Shown piece after piece: positions 8,609-16,792 of a stretch of 45,244 nt of DNA (the first letter of the stretch is position 1; the number at the start of each line of letters is the position of its first letter). The notes beneath the pieces are model-generated. The model was not told the DNA's origin. It worked only from the letters and a program-made list of their open reading frames with translations, and did not search any database. This DNA comes from Azoarcus sp. (GTDB taxonomy: Bacteria > Pseudomonadota > Gammaproteobacteria > Burkholderiales > Rhodocyclaceae), in the NCBI GenBank assembly GCA_020725025.1, contig DYFV01000041.1, positions 1 to 45,244 on the forward strand, given 5' to 3'. Position numbers and translations under genes: made by a program.

Positions 8609-9304
8609 ATGAAGATTCTCTCCATCGAGACCTCGTGTGAACACGCGAGCGTCGCGCTCCTCCTGAACGACGAGACGGTCGAGCGCCGCCTCGAAGGCCA
8701 CGCCAATCATTCCGAGTTCCTTCTGCCGACGCTGCGGCGGCTGCTCGACGAGGCAGGGATCGGGCTCGGCGGGCTCAACGCCATCGCCTTCGGAGCCGGG
8801 CCGGGTGCCTTCACCGGCGTGCGGCTCGCCTGCGGCGTGGCGCAGGGGCTGGCCCTGGGCGCCGACCTGGGGGTGGTGCCGATCTGCAGCCTCGCGGCGC
8901 TCGCGCGTCAGGTGCCGGGGCGCGACATCCTCGCCCTAGCCGATGCACGCATGGGCGAAGTCTATTCGGCTGCCTACCGACGCGGGGCCGACGAGACCCT
9001 GGCCGAGATCCAGCCGCCCGCGTGCACGCCGCCCGATGCAGTCATTGCGCCGGAGGGAACGGACTGGTTCGCGGCAGGTTCGGCGCTCACCGCCTACGAG
9101 GCGCCGCTGCGCGCGGCGCTCGCCGGACGAACGGCCGGCTGGGACGGCACCGTGGTACCACGTGCGGGTGCCGTGGCCCTGCTCGCGGAAGACGCGGTAC
9201 GCCGAGGAGACCTCCTGCCGGCGGAGCTCGCCGCGCCGCTCTACGTTCGCGACAAGGTGGCGCTCACCACCGCAGAGCGGCTGGCGCGGGGAGGTCGCGC
9301 GTGA
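8609..9304 (+). CDS. tsaB: tRNA threonylcarbamoyladenosine synthesis protein TsaB
   Basis: A 231-residue ASKHA-fold protein starting MKILSIETSCEHASVALL with GAGPGAFTGVRLACGVAQGLALG near residue 65-90, the TsaB fingerprint. TsaB bridges TsaD and TsaE and is needed to put the t6A modification on tRNAs reading ANN codons. The C-terminal part (PLYVRDKVALTTAERL) is also family-like. It overlaps rimI by GTGA, an arrangement common in proteobacteria. The leader is short and shows no obvious Shine-Dalgarno. Confidence 0.93.
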   Translation: MKILSIETSCEHASVALLLNDETVERRLEGHANHSEFLLPTLRRLLDEAGIGLGGLNAIAFGAGPGAFTGVRLACGVAQGLALGADLGVVPICSLAALARQVPGRDILALADARMGEVYSAAYRRGADETLAEIQPPACTPPDAVIAPEGTDWFAAGSALTAYEAPLRAALAGRTAGWDGTVVPRAGAVALLAEDAVRRGDLLPAELAAPLYVRDKVALTTAERLARGGRA

Positions 9305-9756
9305 CCCCTCCCGTCGTCGATGTGTCGCCGATGACGGAGACCGACCTCGACTGGGTGGTCGAGAACGAGACCGCCTTGCACGCCGTGCCGTGGACCCGCG
9401 GCAACTTCGAGGATTCGCTCTCGGCCGGCTACAGCGCCTGGGTGATGCGCCTCGATGCGCATCGGGTCGCCTACGCGGTGATGCTGCACGTGCTCGACGA
9501 GTCGCATCTGCTGAACCTCAGCGTGGCGCAACCGGCACAGGGCGTGGGCATCGGCGGCATGCTGCTGCGCTTTCTGTTCGAAGAGGCGCGTCGTTGCGGC
9601 GCATCGCAGATGTTCCTGGAGGTGCGCCCCTCGAACCAGCCGGCCCTGGCGCTGTACCGGCGCCACGGCTTCCGCTCCGTGGGACGGCGCAAGGACTATT
9701 ACCCGGTCGTGGGCGGCGGCCGCGAGGACGCGATCGTGATGAGGCGCGACCTGTGA
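9301..9756 (+). CDS. rimI: Ribosomal protein S18 alanine N-acetyltransferase RimI
   Basis: A 151-residue GNAT acetyltransferase. The acetyl-CoA loop reads QPAQGVGIGGMLL, preceded by HLLNLSVA, and the C-terminal FLEVRPSNQPALALYRRHGF is typical of RimI. It acetylates the N-terminal alanine of ribosomal protein S18. The start is GTG at 9301, which overlaps the tsaB TGA, and the stop overlaps the GTG of the glycosylase gene. The tsaB-rimI pairing backs the call over other GNAT enzymes. Confidence 0.9.
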   Translation: MTPPVVDVSPMTETDLDWVVENETALHAVPWTRGNFEDSLSAGYSAWVMRLDAHRVAYAVMLHVLDESHLLNLSVAQPAQGVGIGGMLLRFLFEEARRCGASQMFLEVRPSNQPALALYRRHGFRSVGRRKDYYPVVGGGREDAIVMRRDL

Positions 9757-10652
9757 GCACGCGCCGCGAAGCCGTCCTGCGCGAAATGGGACTGGCACCC
9801 CTGTGGCGCCTGCGTTCGGCGGCCGACGATGCTGTCGTGGCGGGTGTCGAAGCAGCCGAACCCTCGCCTTTGGAGGAGGCGCGGCCCGTCGGCGTGTCGG
9901 TGACGGCGACCGGGCCATCCCGGGCCGGGAGCGCTGGGGCGGGGGCCATGAGCACCTCGGCACGGCCGTCACCCGTCCGGCAGTACCTTCCCCAGGCACC
10001 GTCCGTTTCTGCAGCGGAACCCGCCCCCGACTCCGGACCGCTCGTCGATCCGGCGCGCCGCGAGCGCATCGCGGGACTCGACTGGGAGCAACTCGAGGCC
10101 GACATCCGCGAATGCAGGGCGTGCCGCCTTTGCGAGAAGCGCAAGCAGGCGGTGCCCGGGGTGGGCGACCGCCAGGCGCAGTGGATGCTGGTGGGCGAGG
10201 GGCCAGGGGCGGAGGAGGATCAGCGTGGCGAGCCCTTCGTGGGGGCGGCCGGGAAGCTGCTCGAGGCCATGCTCGCGGCGATCGGCCTGAAGCGCGGCGA
10301 CGGCGTCTACATCGCCAACACCGTGAAGTGCCGGCCGCCGATGAACCGTACGCCGCAGGCCGACGAGATCGCCACCTGCTTCCCCTATCTTCAGCGGCAG
10401 ATCGAGCTGGTGCGTCCCCGCATCCTGATCGCCCTCGGGCGCCCGGCGGCGCAAGCGCTGCTGGATACCGAGGTGAGCATCGGCGCCTCGCGCGGGCGCG
10501 TGTTCCAGTACCGGGGCACGCCGGTCGTCGTCACCTATCATCCGGCCTACCTGCTGCGCAACCAGACGGACAAGGCGAAGGCCTGGGAGGACCTGTGTTT
10601 CGCGCGGAAGGTGGCGAGCACCCCGGGCGCTCAGGACAGCACCCAGGGCTGA
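9753..10652 (+). CDS. Family 4 uracil-DNA glycosylase with [4Fe-4S] cluster
   Basis: A 299-residue protein that starts with GTG at 9753 inside the rimI stop. The first 100 residues (VSTRREAVLREMGLAPLWRLR, then a low-complexity Ala/Pro/Ser linker) precede the catalytic domain. Cysteines in ECRACRLC, TVKCRPP and IATCFPYL are the expected cluster ligands. GEGPGAEEDQRGEPFVGAAG forms the uracil pocket and HPAYLLRN is the conserved C-terminal motif. The enzyme removes uracil from DNA to start base excision repair. An upstream longer reading frame runs through tsaB and rimI and is not the true start. Confidence 0.9.
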   Translation: MSTRREAVLREMGLAPLWRLRSAADDAVVAGVEAAEPSPLEEARPVGVSVTATGPSRAGSAGAGAMSTSARPSPVRQYLPQAPSVSAAEPAPDSGPLVDPARRERIAGLDWEQLEADIRECRACRLCEKRKQAVPGVGDRQAQWMLVGEGPGAEEDQRGEPFVGAAGKLLEAMLAAIGLKRGDGVYIANTVKCRPPMNRTPQADEIATCFPYLQRQIELVRPRILIALGRPAAQALLDTEVSIGASRGRVFQYRGTPVVVTYHPAYLLRNQTDKAKAWEDLCFARKVASTPGAQDSTQG

Positions 10653-10659
10653 CCAGGCG

Positions 10660-11910
10660 TCAATGGGGGGGGTGATCCTCGAGCAGCGCCACCGAATCGA
10701 ACTCCCGCTGGTTCTGCTCGTGACGGAGCTTGACCAGGAACATCGTGCCGGCCACGAACAACCCGAACAGGACTATCACGACGTTGATCGAGACGCCCGA
10801 CAGGATGAGTAGCGCGTACAGGCCGGTCATCACCAGGATGGACAGGTTCTCGTTGAAGTTCTGCACCGCGATGGAGTGACCTGCCCCCATCAGAATGTGC
10901 CCGCGGTGCTGCAAGAGGGCGTTCATCGGGACGACGAAGAAGCCGGCGAGCGCGCCCACCGCCACCATCAGCACCATGGCGAGCGGCGGACTGGTGACCA
11001 GCACCATGACCAGTACGGTGAAGCCCATGGCGATGCCGAGCGGGATCACCCGGACGGATCGGCGCAGGCTGATCATGCGTGCCGCCAGGATGGAGCCGAA
11101 GGCGATTCCGATCGCCACCACGCCCTGCAGCATCGAGGCCTGGGAGAGGGTGAAGCCGAGGTTGTGCTCCGCCCACTTGATCACGATGAACTGGAGCGTG
11201 GCGCCCGCGCCCCAGAAGAGCGTGGTCACCGCGAGGGAGATCTGCCCCAGGCGGTCGCGCCACAGGAGCTTCAGGCAGTGATTGAAGTCGTGGATGAGGT
11301 AGAGCGGGTTGTTCTTGAGGGGCTTGTGATCCACCCCGGTATCGGGGATGTAGAAGTTGAAGGCCGCGGCGAGGAGATAGAAGAGCCCGACGACGGCGAT
11401 GATGGCGGTAAATGGCGACTCGACGTAGGGCACGGCCCCGGCCAGCCACAGGGCGGTATCGGCGCGGATGAGCAGCCCCCCGAAAACCGTCCCGAGTATG
11501 ATCGCGCCTACGGTGAGGCCCTCGATCCAGCCGTTGGCCACGACGAGCAGGCGGTGCGGCAGGTATTCGGTCAGGATGCCGTACTTGGCCGGCGAGTAGG
11601 CTGCCGCGCCGAGTCCGATCACCGCGTAGGCGAGCAGCGGATGGGAGCCCAGGAGCAGCAGTAGGCAGCCCCCGATCTTGATGGTGTTGCTGATCAGCAT
11701 CACCCGCCATTTCGGCATGGAGTCGGCGAAGGCGCCGACGAAGGCGGCGAGCGCCACGTAGGAGACGGTGAAGAAGAGCTTGAGAAGCGGTTCGAACTCC
11801 TCCGGTGCGGCCATGTCCCGCAGCAGGGCGATTGCGACGATCAGCAGGGCGTTGTCGGCCAGCGCGGAAAAAAACTGCGCGGCCATGATGATGTAGAAGC
11901 CGAGCGGCAT
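10660..11910 (-). CDS. lplT: Lysophospholipid transporter LplT (MFS)
   Basis: A 416-residue major facilitator protein with about 12 membrane spans, starting MPLGFYIIMAAQFFSALADNALLIVAIALL, which matches LplT with its FFxALADNALL motif. AAYSPAKYGILTEYLP and NGWIEG are also LplT-like. LplT flips lysophosphatidylethanolamine into the cytoplasm for reacylation. In several proteobacteria it is fused or adjacent to an acyltransferase; none is present here. It converges on the glycosylase gene with 7 bases between stops. Confidence 0.88.
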   Translation of the reverse strand: MPLGFYIIMAAQFFSALADNALLIVAIALLRDMAAPEEFEPLLKLFFTVSYVALAAFVGAFADSMPKWRVMLISNTIKIGGCLLLLLGSHPLLAYAVIGLGAAAYSPAKYGILTEYLPHRLLVVANGWIEGLTVGAIILGTVFGGLLIRADTALWLAGAVPYVESPFTAIIAVVGLFYLLAAAFNFYIPDTGVDHKPLKNNPLYLIHDFNHCLKLLWRDRLGQISLAVTTLFWGAGATLQFIVIKWAEHNLGFTLSQASMLQGVVAIGIAFGSILAARMISLRRSVRVIPLGIAMGFTVLVMVLVTSPPLAMVLMVAVGALAGFFVVPMNALLQHRGHILMGAGHSIAVQNFNENLSILVMTGLYALLILSGVSINVVIVLFGLFVAGTMFLVKLRHEQNQREFDSVALLEDHPPH

Positions 11911-12042
11911 CGGGGACGGGCGCCGTCATTGAGTGAAGGCGGTTTATATCACGAAGGTACGGTAGTTGTTGTGATCACCGGCACGGGAGAGGGCGCGTGG
12001 GCCGAGGAGTTGCAGGTGCGCTGCGCCGCAGCAGGCACATCT

Positions 12043-12056
12043 GTGATTTAATTCAC
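12043..12056. promoter_or_regulatory. Dyad upstream of the LysR gene, possible autoregulatory operator
   Basis: GTGATTTAATTCAC matches its reverse complement at 12 of 14 positions and sits in an AT-rich patch 27 bases before the chosen LysR start. LysR-type regulators usually bind interrupted dyads with T and A at the ends and repress their own gene. The match is by eye only. Confidence 0.4.
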
Positions 12057-12083
12057 GAATAAAACGAACTTATGGGAGCAGCA

Positions 12084-13004
12084 GTGGCCGATCGCAGACT
12101 TCAGGTATTCAGCGCGGTGGCGAAGCACGGATCGTTCACCCGGGCGGCCGAGCATCTCTTCATGACGCAGCCCGCGGTGACCTTCCAGATCAAGCAGCTG
12201 GAAGAGCACTTCAACACGCGCCTGCTCGAGCGCGGGCACGGCAAGGTGACGCTCACCCGCGCCGGCGAGATCGTGCTGGCCTACGCCGAGCGCATCCTGG
12301 ACCTGTCGGACGAGCTGGAGACCCGGGTGTCGGAGCTCACCGACGAGCTGGCGGGCACCCTGAGCATCGGCACCAGCACCACCATCGCCGCCTACTGGCT
12401 GCCGTACCTGCTGGAGAGCTTCAAGCGCAAGTACCCGCGCGTGGTGCCGCGCGTTGTGGTGGGCAACTCGCAGCTCACCGAGGACCGGGTAGCGTCCCGG
12501 GAGATCGACCTGGGGCTGATCGAAATCGTCTCGGATCAGCCCGCCATCGAGCGGCTGCCGGCGGCGCGCGACGAACTGCTGGTGATCTGCCGCCCGGATC
12601 ATCCGCTCTCGTCCAAGGAGCGGCTCACCGCTCAGGATCTGGTCGAACATCCCTTCATCACCCGCGACCCGGGCAATGCCATCACCGTGCTCGCAGAGGA
12701 GTTCTTCGCCGCGGCCGGCATCGGCCCCGACGAGCTCACGGTGTGCGCCGAGCTCGGCAGCCTCGCCACCGTGAAGCACCTGGCGGCCGAAGGCATCGGC
12801 TACGCCATCGCCTCCCAGGCGGCCATCCGGCGCGATCTTCGCGAAGGACGGCTGGTGGCGATTCCGCTCGAACCCCGCCTCTACACGCCGCTCGAAGTCA
12901 TCATCCCGCGGGACAAGTTCCGCTCGACCCTGATCACCACCTTCGCCGAGCACGCGGTCAGCGAGTTGGCCGCGCTGGCCACGACGCCGCGCGAGGACAC
13001 TTGA
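12084..13004 (+). CDS. LysR family transcriptional regulator
   Basis: A 306-residue regulator with an N-terminal winged helix (LQVFSAVAKHGSFTRAAEHLF, then TQPAVTFQIKQLEEHF) and a periplasmic-binding-like effector domain from about residue 90. It resembles the CysL/CbbR-like branch, but the effector is not readable. I chose GTG at 12084 because GGGAG lies six bases before it; an ATG four codons earlier (12072) has no ribosome binding site. Its TGA overlaps the radA ATG (TGATG), so the regulator and RadA are co-translated. Confidence 0.9.
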   Translation: MADRRLQVFSAVAKHGSFTRAAEHLFMTQPAVTFQIKQLEEHFNTRLLERGHGKVTLTRAGEIVLAYAERILDLSDELETRVSELTDELAGTLSIGTSTTIAAYWLPYLLESFKRKYPRVVPRVVVGNSQLTEDRVASREIDLGLIEIVSDQPAIERLPAARDELLVICRPDHPLSSKERLTAQDLVEHPFITRDPGNAITVLAEEFFAAAGIGPDELTVCAELGSLATVKHLAAEGIGYAIASQAAIRRDLREGRLVAIPLEPRLYTPLEVIIPRDKFRSTLITTFAEHAVSELAALATTPREDT

Positions 13005-14377
13005 TGGCGAAAGCCAAGACCCTCTTCATCTGCAACGAGTGCGGTGCCCAGGCGCCGCGCTGGCAGGGGCAATGTCCGCAGTGCCGGGCGTGGAACACCA
13101 TGGTGGAGTCCGTGGTGGAGCAGGGCGGCGGTGCCGCCAGCCGGTTCTCCGCGCTGGCCGGCACGACCGGCCGCCTGCAGGCGCTGGCCGAGCTCGAGCC
13201 GCGGGAGGAGCCGCGCATTCCGACGGGCATCGAGGAGTTCGACCGGGTGCTGGGCGGCGGACTGGTAGCCGGCGGGGTGGTACTGATCGGCGGCGACCCC
13301 GGGGTGGGCAAGTCCACCCTGCTCCTGCAGGCACTGTCGCTGCTCGCCGCCCGCCAGAAGGCGGTATACGTGAGCGGCGAGGAGTCGGGCGAGCAGGTCG
13401 CGCTGCGGGCGCAGCGCCTGCAGGTCGAGCCCGCCGGGCTGCAGCTCCTGCCGGAGATCAACCTCGAGCGCATCCTCGCCACCCTGCGCGAGGCGGCGCC
13501 GCGCATCGCGGTGGTCGACTCGATCCAGACCGTCTACTCCGAAGTGCTGCAGTCGGCGCCGGGCTCGGTGGCCCAGGTGCGCGAGTGCGCCGCCCAGCTC
13601 ACACGCCATGCCAAGCAGAGCGGCACGAGCCTCATCCTGGTTGGCCACGTCACCAAGGACGGCACGCTCGCCGGCCCGCGAGTGCTGGAGCACATCGTCG
13701 ACACCGTCCTCTATTTCGAGGGCGACACCCATTCCAGCTTCCGCCTGGTGCGCGCCTTCAAGAACCGCTTCGGCGCGGTGAACGAGCTCGGAGTCTTCGC
13801 CATGACCGAGCGCGGCCTGCGCGGGGTGAGCAACCCCTCGGCCATATTCCTCTCCCAGCACGCCCAGCAGGTGCCCGGCAGCTGCGTGCTGGTCACCCAG
13901 GAGGGCACGCGCCCCCTGCTGGTGGAGATCCAGGCACTGGTGGACGGCGCCCACAGCCCCAACCCGCGACGGCTTTCCGTGGGTCTCGAGCAGAACCGCC
14001 TGGCGATGCTGCTCGCCGTGCTTCACCGTCACGCGGGCGTGGTGTGCTTCGACCAGGACGTGTTCGTGAATGCCGTGGGCGGGGTGAAGATCGCCGAGCC
14101 GGCCGCAGACCTGGCGGTGCTCCTCGCCATCGTATCCTCCCTGCGCAGCCGCCCGCTGCCACGGGAGCTGGTGGTGTTCGGCGAGGTCGGCCTGGCCGGC
14201 GAGATCCGTCCCGCCCCGCGCGGCCAGGAGCGCCTCAAGGAGGCGGCCAAGCTCGGTTTTCGCACTGCCATCATCCCGCGCGCCAACGCGCCCAAGCAGG
14301 CGGTGGGCGACATGCGCGTCATCGCGGTGGACCGCATCGAGGAAGCGATCGAGCGCGCCCGCGAGCTCGAGGGCTGA
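13004..14377 (+). CDS. radA: DNA repair ATPase RadA (Sms)
   Basis: A 457-residue protein with the full RadA layout: a four-cysteine zinc finger (C10, C13, C24, C27), a RecA-like ATPase with Walker A GGDPGVGKST at residues 96-105 and the RadA-specific KNRFG motif near residue 250, and a C-terminal Lon-like domain (PNPRRLSVGLEQNRLAML and onward). RadA drives branch migration during recombination repair. Its start overlaps the LysR stop. Confidence 0.95.
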   Translation: MAKAKTLFICNECGAQAPRWQGQCPQCRAWNTMVESVVEQGGGAASRFSALAGTTGRLQALAELEPREEPRIPTGIEEFDRVLGGGLVAGGVVLIGGDPGVGKSTLLLQALSLLAARQKAVYVSGEESGEQVALRAQRLQVEPAGLQLLPEINLERILATLREAAPRIAVVDSIQTVYSEVLQSAPGSVAQVRECAAQLTRHAKQSGTSLILVGHVTKDGTLAGPRVLEHIVDTVLYFEGDTHSSFRLVRAFKNRFGAVNELGVFAMTERGLRGVSNPSAIFLSQHAQQVPGSCVLVTQEGTRPLLVEIQALVDGAHSPNPRRLSVGLEQNRLAMLLAVLHRHAGVVCFDQDVFVNAVGGVKIAEPAADLAVLLAIVSSLRSRPLPRELVVFGEVGLAGEIRPAPRGQERLKEAAKLGFRTAIIPRANAPKQAVGDMRVIAVDRIEEAIERARELEG

Positions 14378-14480
14378 GAGGCCTCGCCGGCGCGGGAGGG
14401 CCCCGGGTCCCGTTCTTGCAGCACGGAAGGGCGTAGTCCGGCCTCCGCACCGGCGGCCGGCGCGACACGGAGGACGGGAG

Positions 14481-15032
14481 ATGCGAACGGGTAAGGCCGC
14501 ATTGCGCGGGCTCCTCAGCGACGAAATGCCCCCGCACGAGCTACAGCAACGCATGCAGCACGACGAGGGGCGGGACATGCGTCTTCGTCGTGGCACGGTG
14601 ATGGTGTCGCTGGCAGGGATCGCCAGCATGGCGATCGTTACGCTCTACCAGACCGGGCGTGTGAAGCATCTGCCCGATCCGCCCACCGGTACGCCGCACT
14701 TCCATTCCGACAAGGTCAACGCTTCCGAGGAAGCCTTCGGCTACGGCATGCCGGACGGGCCGCTCGCCCTGCTGGCCCATGCGGTGAACCTCGCAGTGGC
14801 CTCGGCCGGGCCGCCGGACCGCCGACGGCGCACGCCGTGGCTGCCGTTGTTGGCGTTCGGCCTGGCCGTACCCCAGGCCGCGGTGGCTGCGAAGTACCTG
14901 TTTCACCAGATGCCCAAGGTCGACAAGGCGTGGTGTCCCTACTGCGTGATCGACGCGCTCACGCACTTCGCGACCCTCGCCCTGGTGAGCCCGGAGGCTG
15001 TGAGCGCGCTGCGGCAGCGGGACCGGCACTGA
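14481..15032 (+). CDS. VKOR family membrane protein with a single CPYC motif
   Basis: A 183-residue protein with membrane segments near residues 38-55, 95-110 and 125-140 and near the C-terminus. The motif WCPYCVIDALTHFATL near residue 155 is the CXXC of vitamin K epoxide reductase-like proteins, and SDKVNASEEAFGYGMPDG is a segment shared by a bacterial VKOR-like subgroup. These are the only two cysteines, so the usual second loop pair is missing. The normal role is to reoxidise DsbA-like thiol oxidases using quinone. The first 35 residues are charged and may be a cytoplasmic tail. GGAGGACGGGAG precedes the ATG. Confidence 0.7.
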   Translation: MRTGKAALRGLLSDEMPPHELQQRMQHDEGRDMRLRRGTVMVSLAGIASMAIVTLYQTGRVKHLPDPPTGTPHFHSDKVNASEEAFGYGMPDGPLALLAHAVNLAVASAGPPDRRRRTPWLPLLAFGLAVPQAAVAAKYLFHQMPKVDKAWCPYCVIDALTHFATLALVSPEAVSALRQRDRH

Positions 15033-15036
15033 CCGC

Positions 15037-15795
15037 GTGACAACGCGGTCCGCCATCTCCGTGGTGATTCCGGCCTGGAACGAGGCCGGACTGATCGAGG
15101 ACGCAGTGCGGGGCGCGCGAAACATCGGCGAGGAGGTGATCGTCGTTGACGCGGGCAGTCCCGACCGAACCGCGACGCTGGCCGCCGATGCGGGCGCGAA
15201 GGTGGTGTTGACCGCGAAGTCCCGCGGCCTGCAACTCGACGCGGGCGCCCGCGCCGCGGGCGGTGACGTGCTGCTCTTCCTGCATGCCGACGCCCGGCTG
15301 CCCTCGGCGGCCCGCGACGCGATCCTCGGGGCCCTGGCCGATCCGCGGGCGATCGGAGGCAACTTCCGGCTCGTCTTCCTGCCCGAATCCCGGTTCACCC
15401 GCTTTCTCGCCGTCTCCAACGATCTTCGCCGCATGCTCACCCGGCGCTACTACGGCGACTCGGGCATCTTCGCCCGCCGCACCGCATACTTCGCGCTCGG
15501 GGGCTTCCCGCCTTTGCCGCTGATGGAGGACTACGCGTTCTCGCGCTCCATGGAGCGCGCGGGCCGAACCGCCTACATCCGGCATCCGGCCATCTACGCG
15601 AGCGATCGGCGTTTCCACGGGCGGGAGCTCGCCGTGCTGTGGCTCTGGATGCGGCTGCAGACCGCCCACTGGCTGGGCGCGGGGCCCGACACGCTGGCCC
15701 GCGCCTATCCGGACGTACGCGAAGCCGACTCCGGGGCTTTCATCGATGCCTGGCGGAAAGCGGCGCCGCCGCCCGGTTGCCGCCTTCGGGGCTAG
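15037..15795 (+). CDS. Family 2 glycosyltransferase (TIGR04283-like)
   Basis: A 252-residue GT-A enzyme starting with GTG, reading VVIPAWNEAGLIEDAV, then EVIVVDAGSPDRTATLAADAGAKVV, then SRGLQLDAGARAAGGDVLLFLHADARLP. The RGxQxxAGA and HADA motifs match the TIGR04283 group of small glycosyltransferases. Sugar donor and acceptor are unknown. It follows the VKOR-like gene by 4 bases and its last 56 bases overlap the 3' end of the opposite-strand desaturase gene. Confidence 0.82.
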   Translation: MTTRSAISVVIPAWNEAGLIEDAVRGARNIGEEVIVVDAGSPDRTATLAADAGAKVVLTAKSRGLQLDAGARAAGGDVLLFLHADARLPSAARDAILGALADPRAIGGNFRLVFLPESRFTRFLAVSNDLRRMLTRRYYGDSGIFARRTAYFALGGFPPLPLMEDYAFSRSMERAGRTAYIRHPAIYASDRRFHGRELAVLWLWMRLQTAHWLGAGPDTLARAYPDVREADSGAFIDAWRKAAPPPGCRLRG

Positions 15796-16588
15796 CGGGG
15801 GAGAGGCGCGACCCGGGCGTCACGAAGGGCATCAGCAGGATCTTCCCCAGTGTCACCTCCCGCCTGTGGTCGAAGCCGGGCACCCCGATGATGATCGCCT
15901 CCTGCGGCACATCGGTCCGGATCGTCCCGTGCAGGTAGTCCCAAACGGTGAGTCCGCTCGAGAAATTGGAATCCCGCTCGGCGCGCACGGTGGAGTGGTG
16001 TATGCCGTGCAGGCGGGGCGTCACGACGATGCGACCCAGGCGGCGCTCGAGCTCCGGCGGCAGGCGCAGGTTGGCGTGATGAAACACCACCTCGGCAGCG
16101 GTGAGCCGTTGCCAGGCTACGAGGGCCCGGGGGCTGGCGCCGATCAGGACGATCTGCGCCAGCCGGTAGGGAATCGAGAGGACGAATTCGGCAAAGTGGA
16201 AGCGCAGGGCGGTGGAAGCGTCGAGATCCAGGTCGCTGTGGTGCGCGAGGTGGCAGCGCCAGAGCAGCGGCACGCGGTGCAGCAGGACGTGCCACCAATA
16301 GAGCGTGTAATCGAGGAGCACGACGGTGGCTGCCGTGCCGAGCCAGCCGCGCAGGCCAAGCTTCGGCACCAATCCCCATCCGCGGCTTTCGGTCCAGCGT
16401 GCCGCGCGTCCGGTCAATGGGCGCTCGGCGACGCGGAGCACCGCCCCCGTCGCCGCCGCCATGGACAAGTTGCGCGCGAGACGCGCGGGGCCCGGATCGG
16501 CGCGCGCTCTCAGGGGCCTGCGGCGCTCGAGCCAGAACAGGCCGCCGACGAAAGCGGTCAGCAGGACGGGTGGAAGCCAGCGCGGCAT
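15740..16588 (-). CDS. Sterol desaturase / fatty acid hydroxylase family protein
   Basis: A 282-residue membrane di-iron enzyme. The histidine clusters HVLLH, HLAHHSDLD and HGIHH, together with FHHANLRLP, are the expected metal ligands, set between membrane spans near residues 5-20, 45-60 and 85-105. The family hydroxylates or desaturates lipids such as fatty acids, carotenoids or hopanoid-related compounds. Substrate is unknown. Its last 56 bases overlap the convergent glycosyltransferase gene; the C-terminal tail after residue 260 is low complexity and may be a late extension. Confidence 0.88.
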   Translation of the reverse strand: MPRWLPPVLLTAFVGGLFWLERRRPLRARADPGPARLARNLSMAAATGAVLRVAERPLTGRAARWTESRGWGLVPKLGLRGWLGTAATVVLLDYTLYWWHVLLHRVPLLWRCHLAHHSDLDLDASTALRFHFAEFVLSIPYRLAQIVLIGASPRALVAWQRLTAAEVVFHHANLRLPPELERRLGRIVVTPRLHGIHHSTVRAERDSNFSSGLTVWDYLHGTIRTDVPQEAIIIGVPGFDHRREVTLGKILLMPFVTPGSRLSPASPEGGNRAAAPLSARHR

Positions 16589-16792
16589 CGGTGGCTCCGC
16601 CGGAAGCAGGTGCGCGCGGCACCGGGGCGGTAAGAGGGATTCATGGGCTGTGCGACCTTCGCCCGACGGGGGCGTTCCTCAGGGGCCTGACACGTGGCCG
16701 CTCGGCCGCGCCGGGGCGGCGGCGAGCCGGTCAAGAGGCTGTAACCTCGGATTGATACTGTCCCCCGAATTTCTTCTTCGCAGGGATGGGGT

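Noticed and set aside
12072..12083. ATG at 12072 as start of the LysR protein
   Set aside because: No ribosome binding site before it; the GTG at 12084 has GGGAG at good distance and matches the usual LysR N-terminus.
12881..14629. 582-codon minus-strand frame over radA
   Set aside because: radA shows all its motifs; the antisense product has no recognisable domain.
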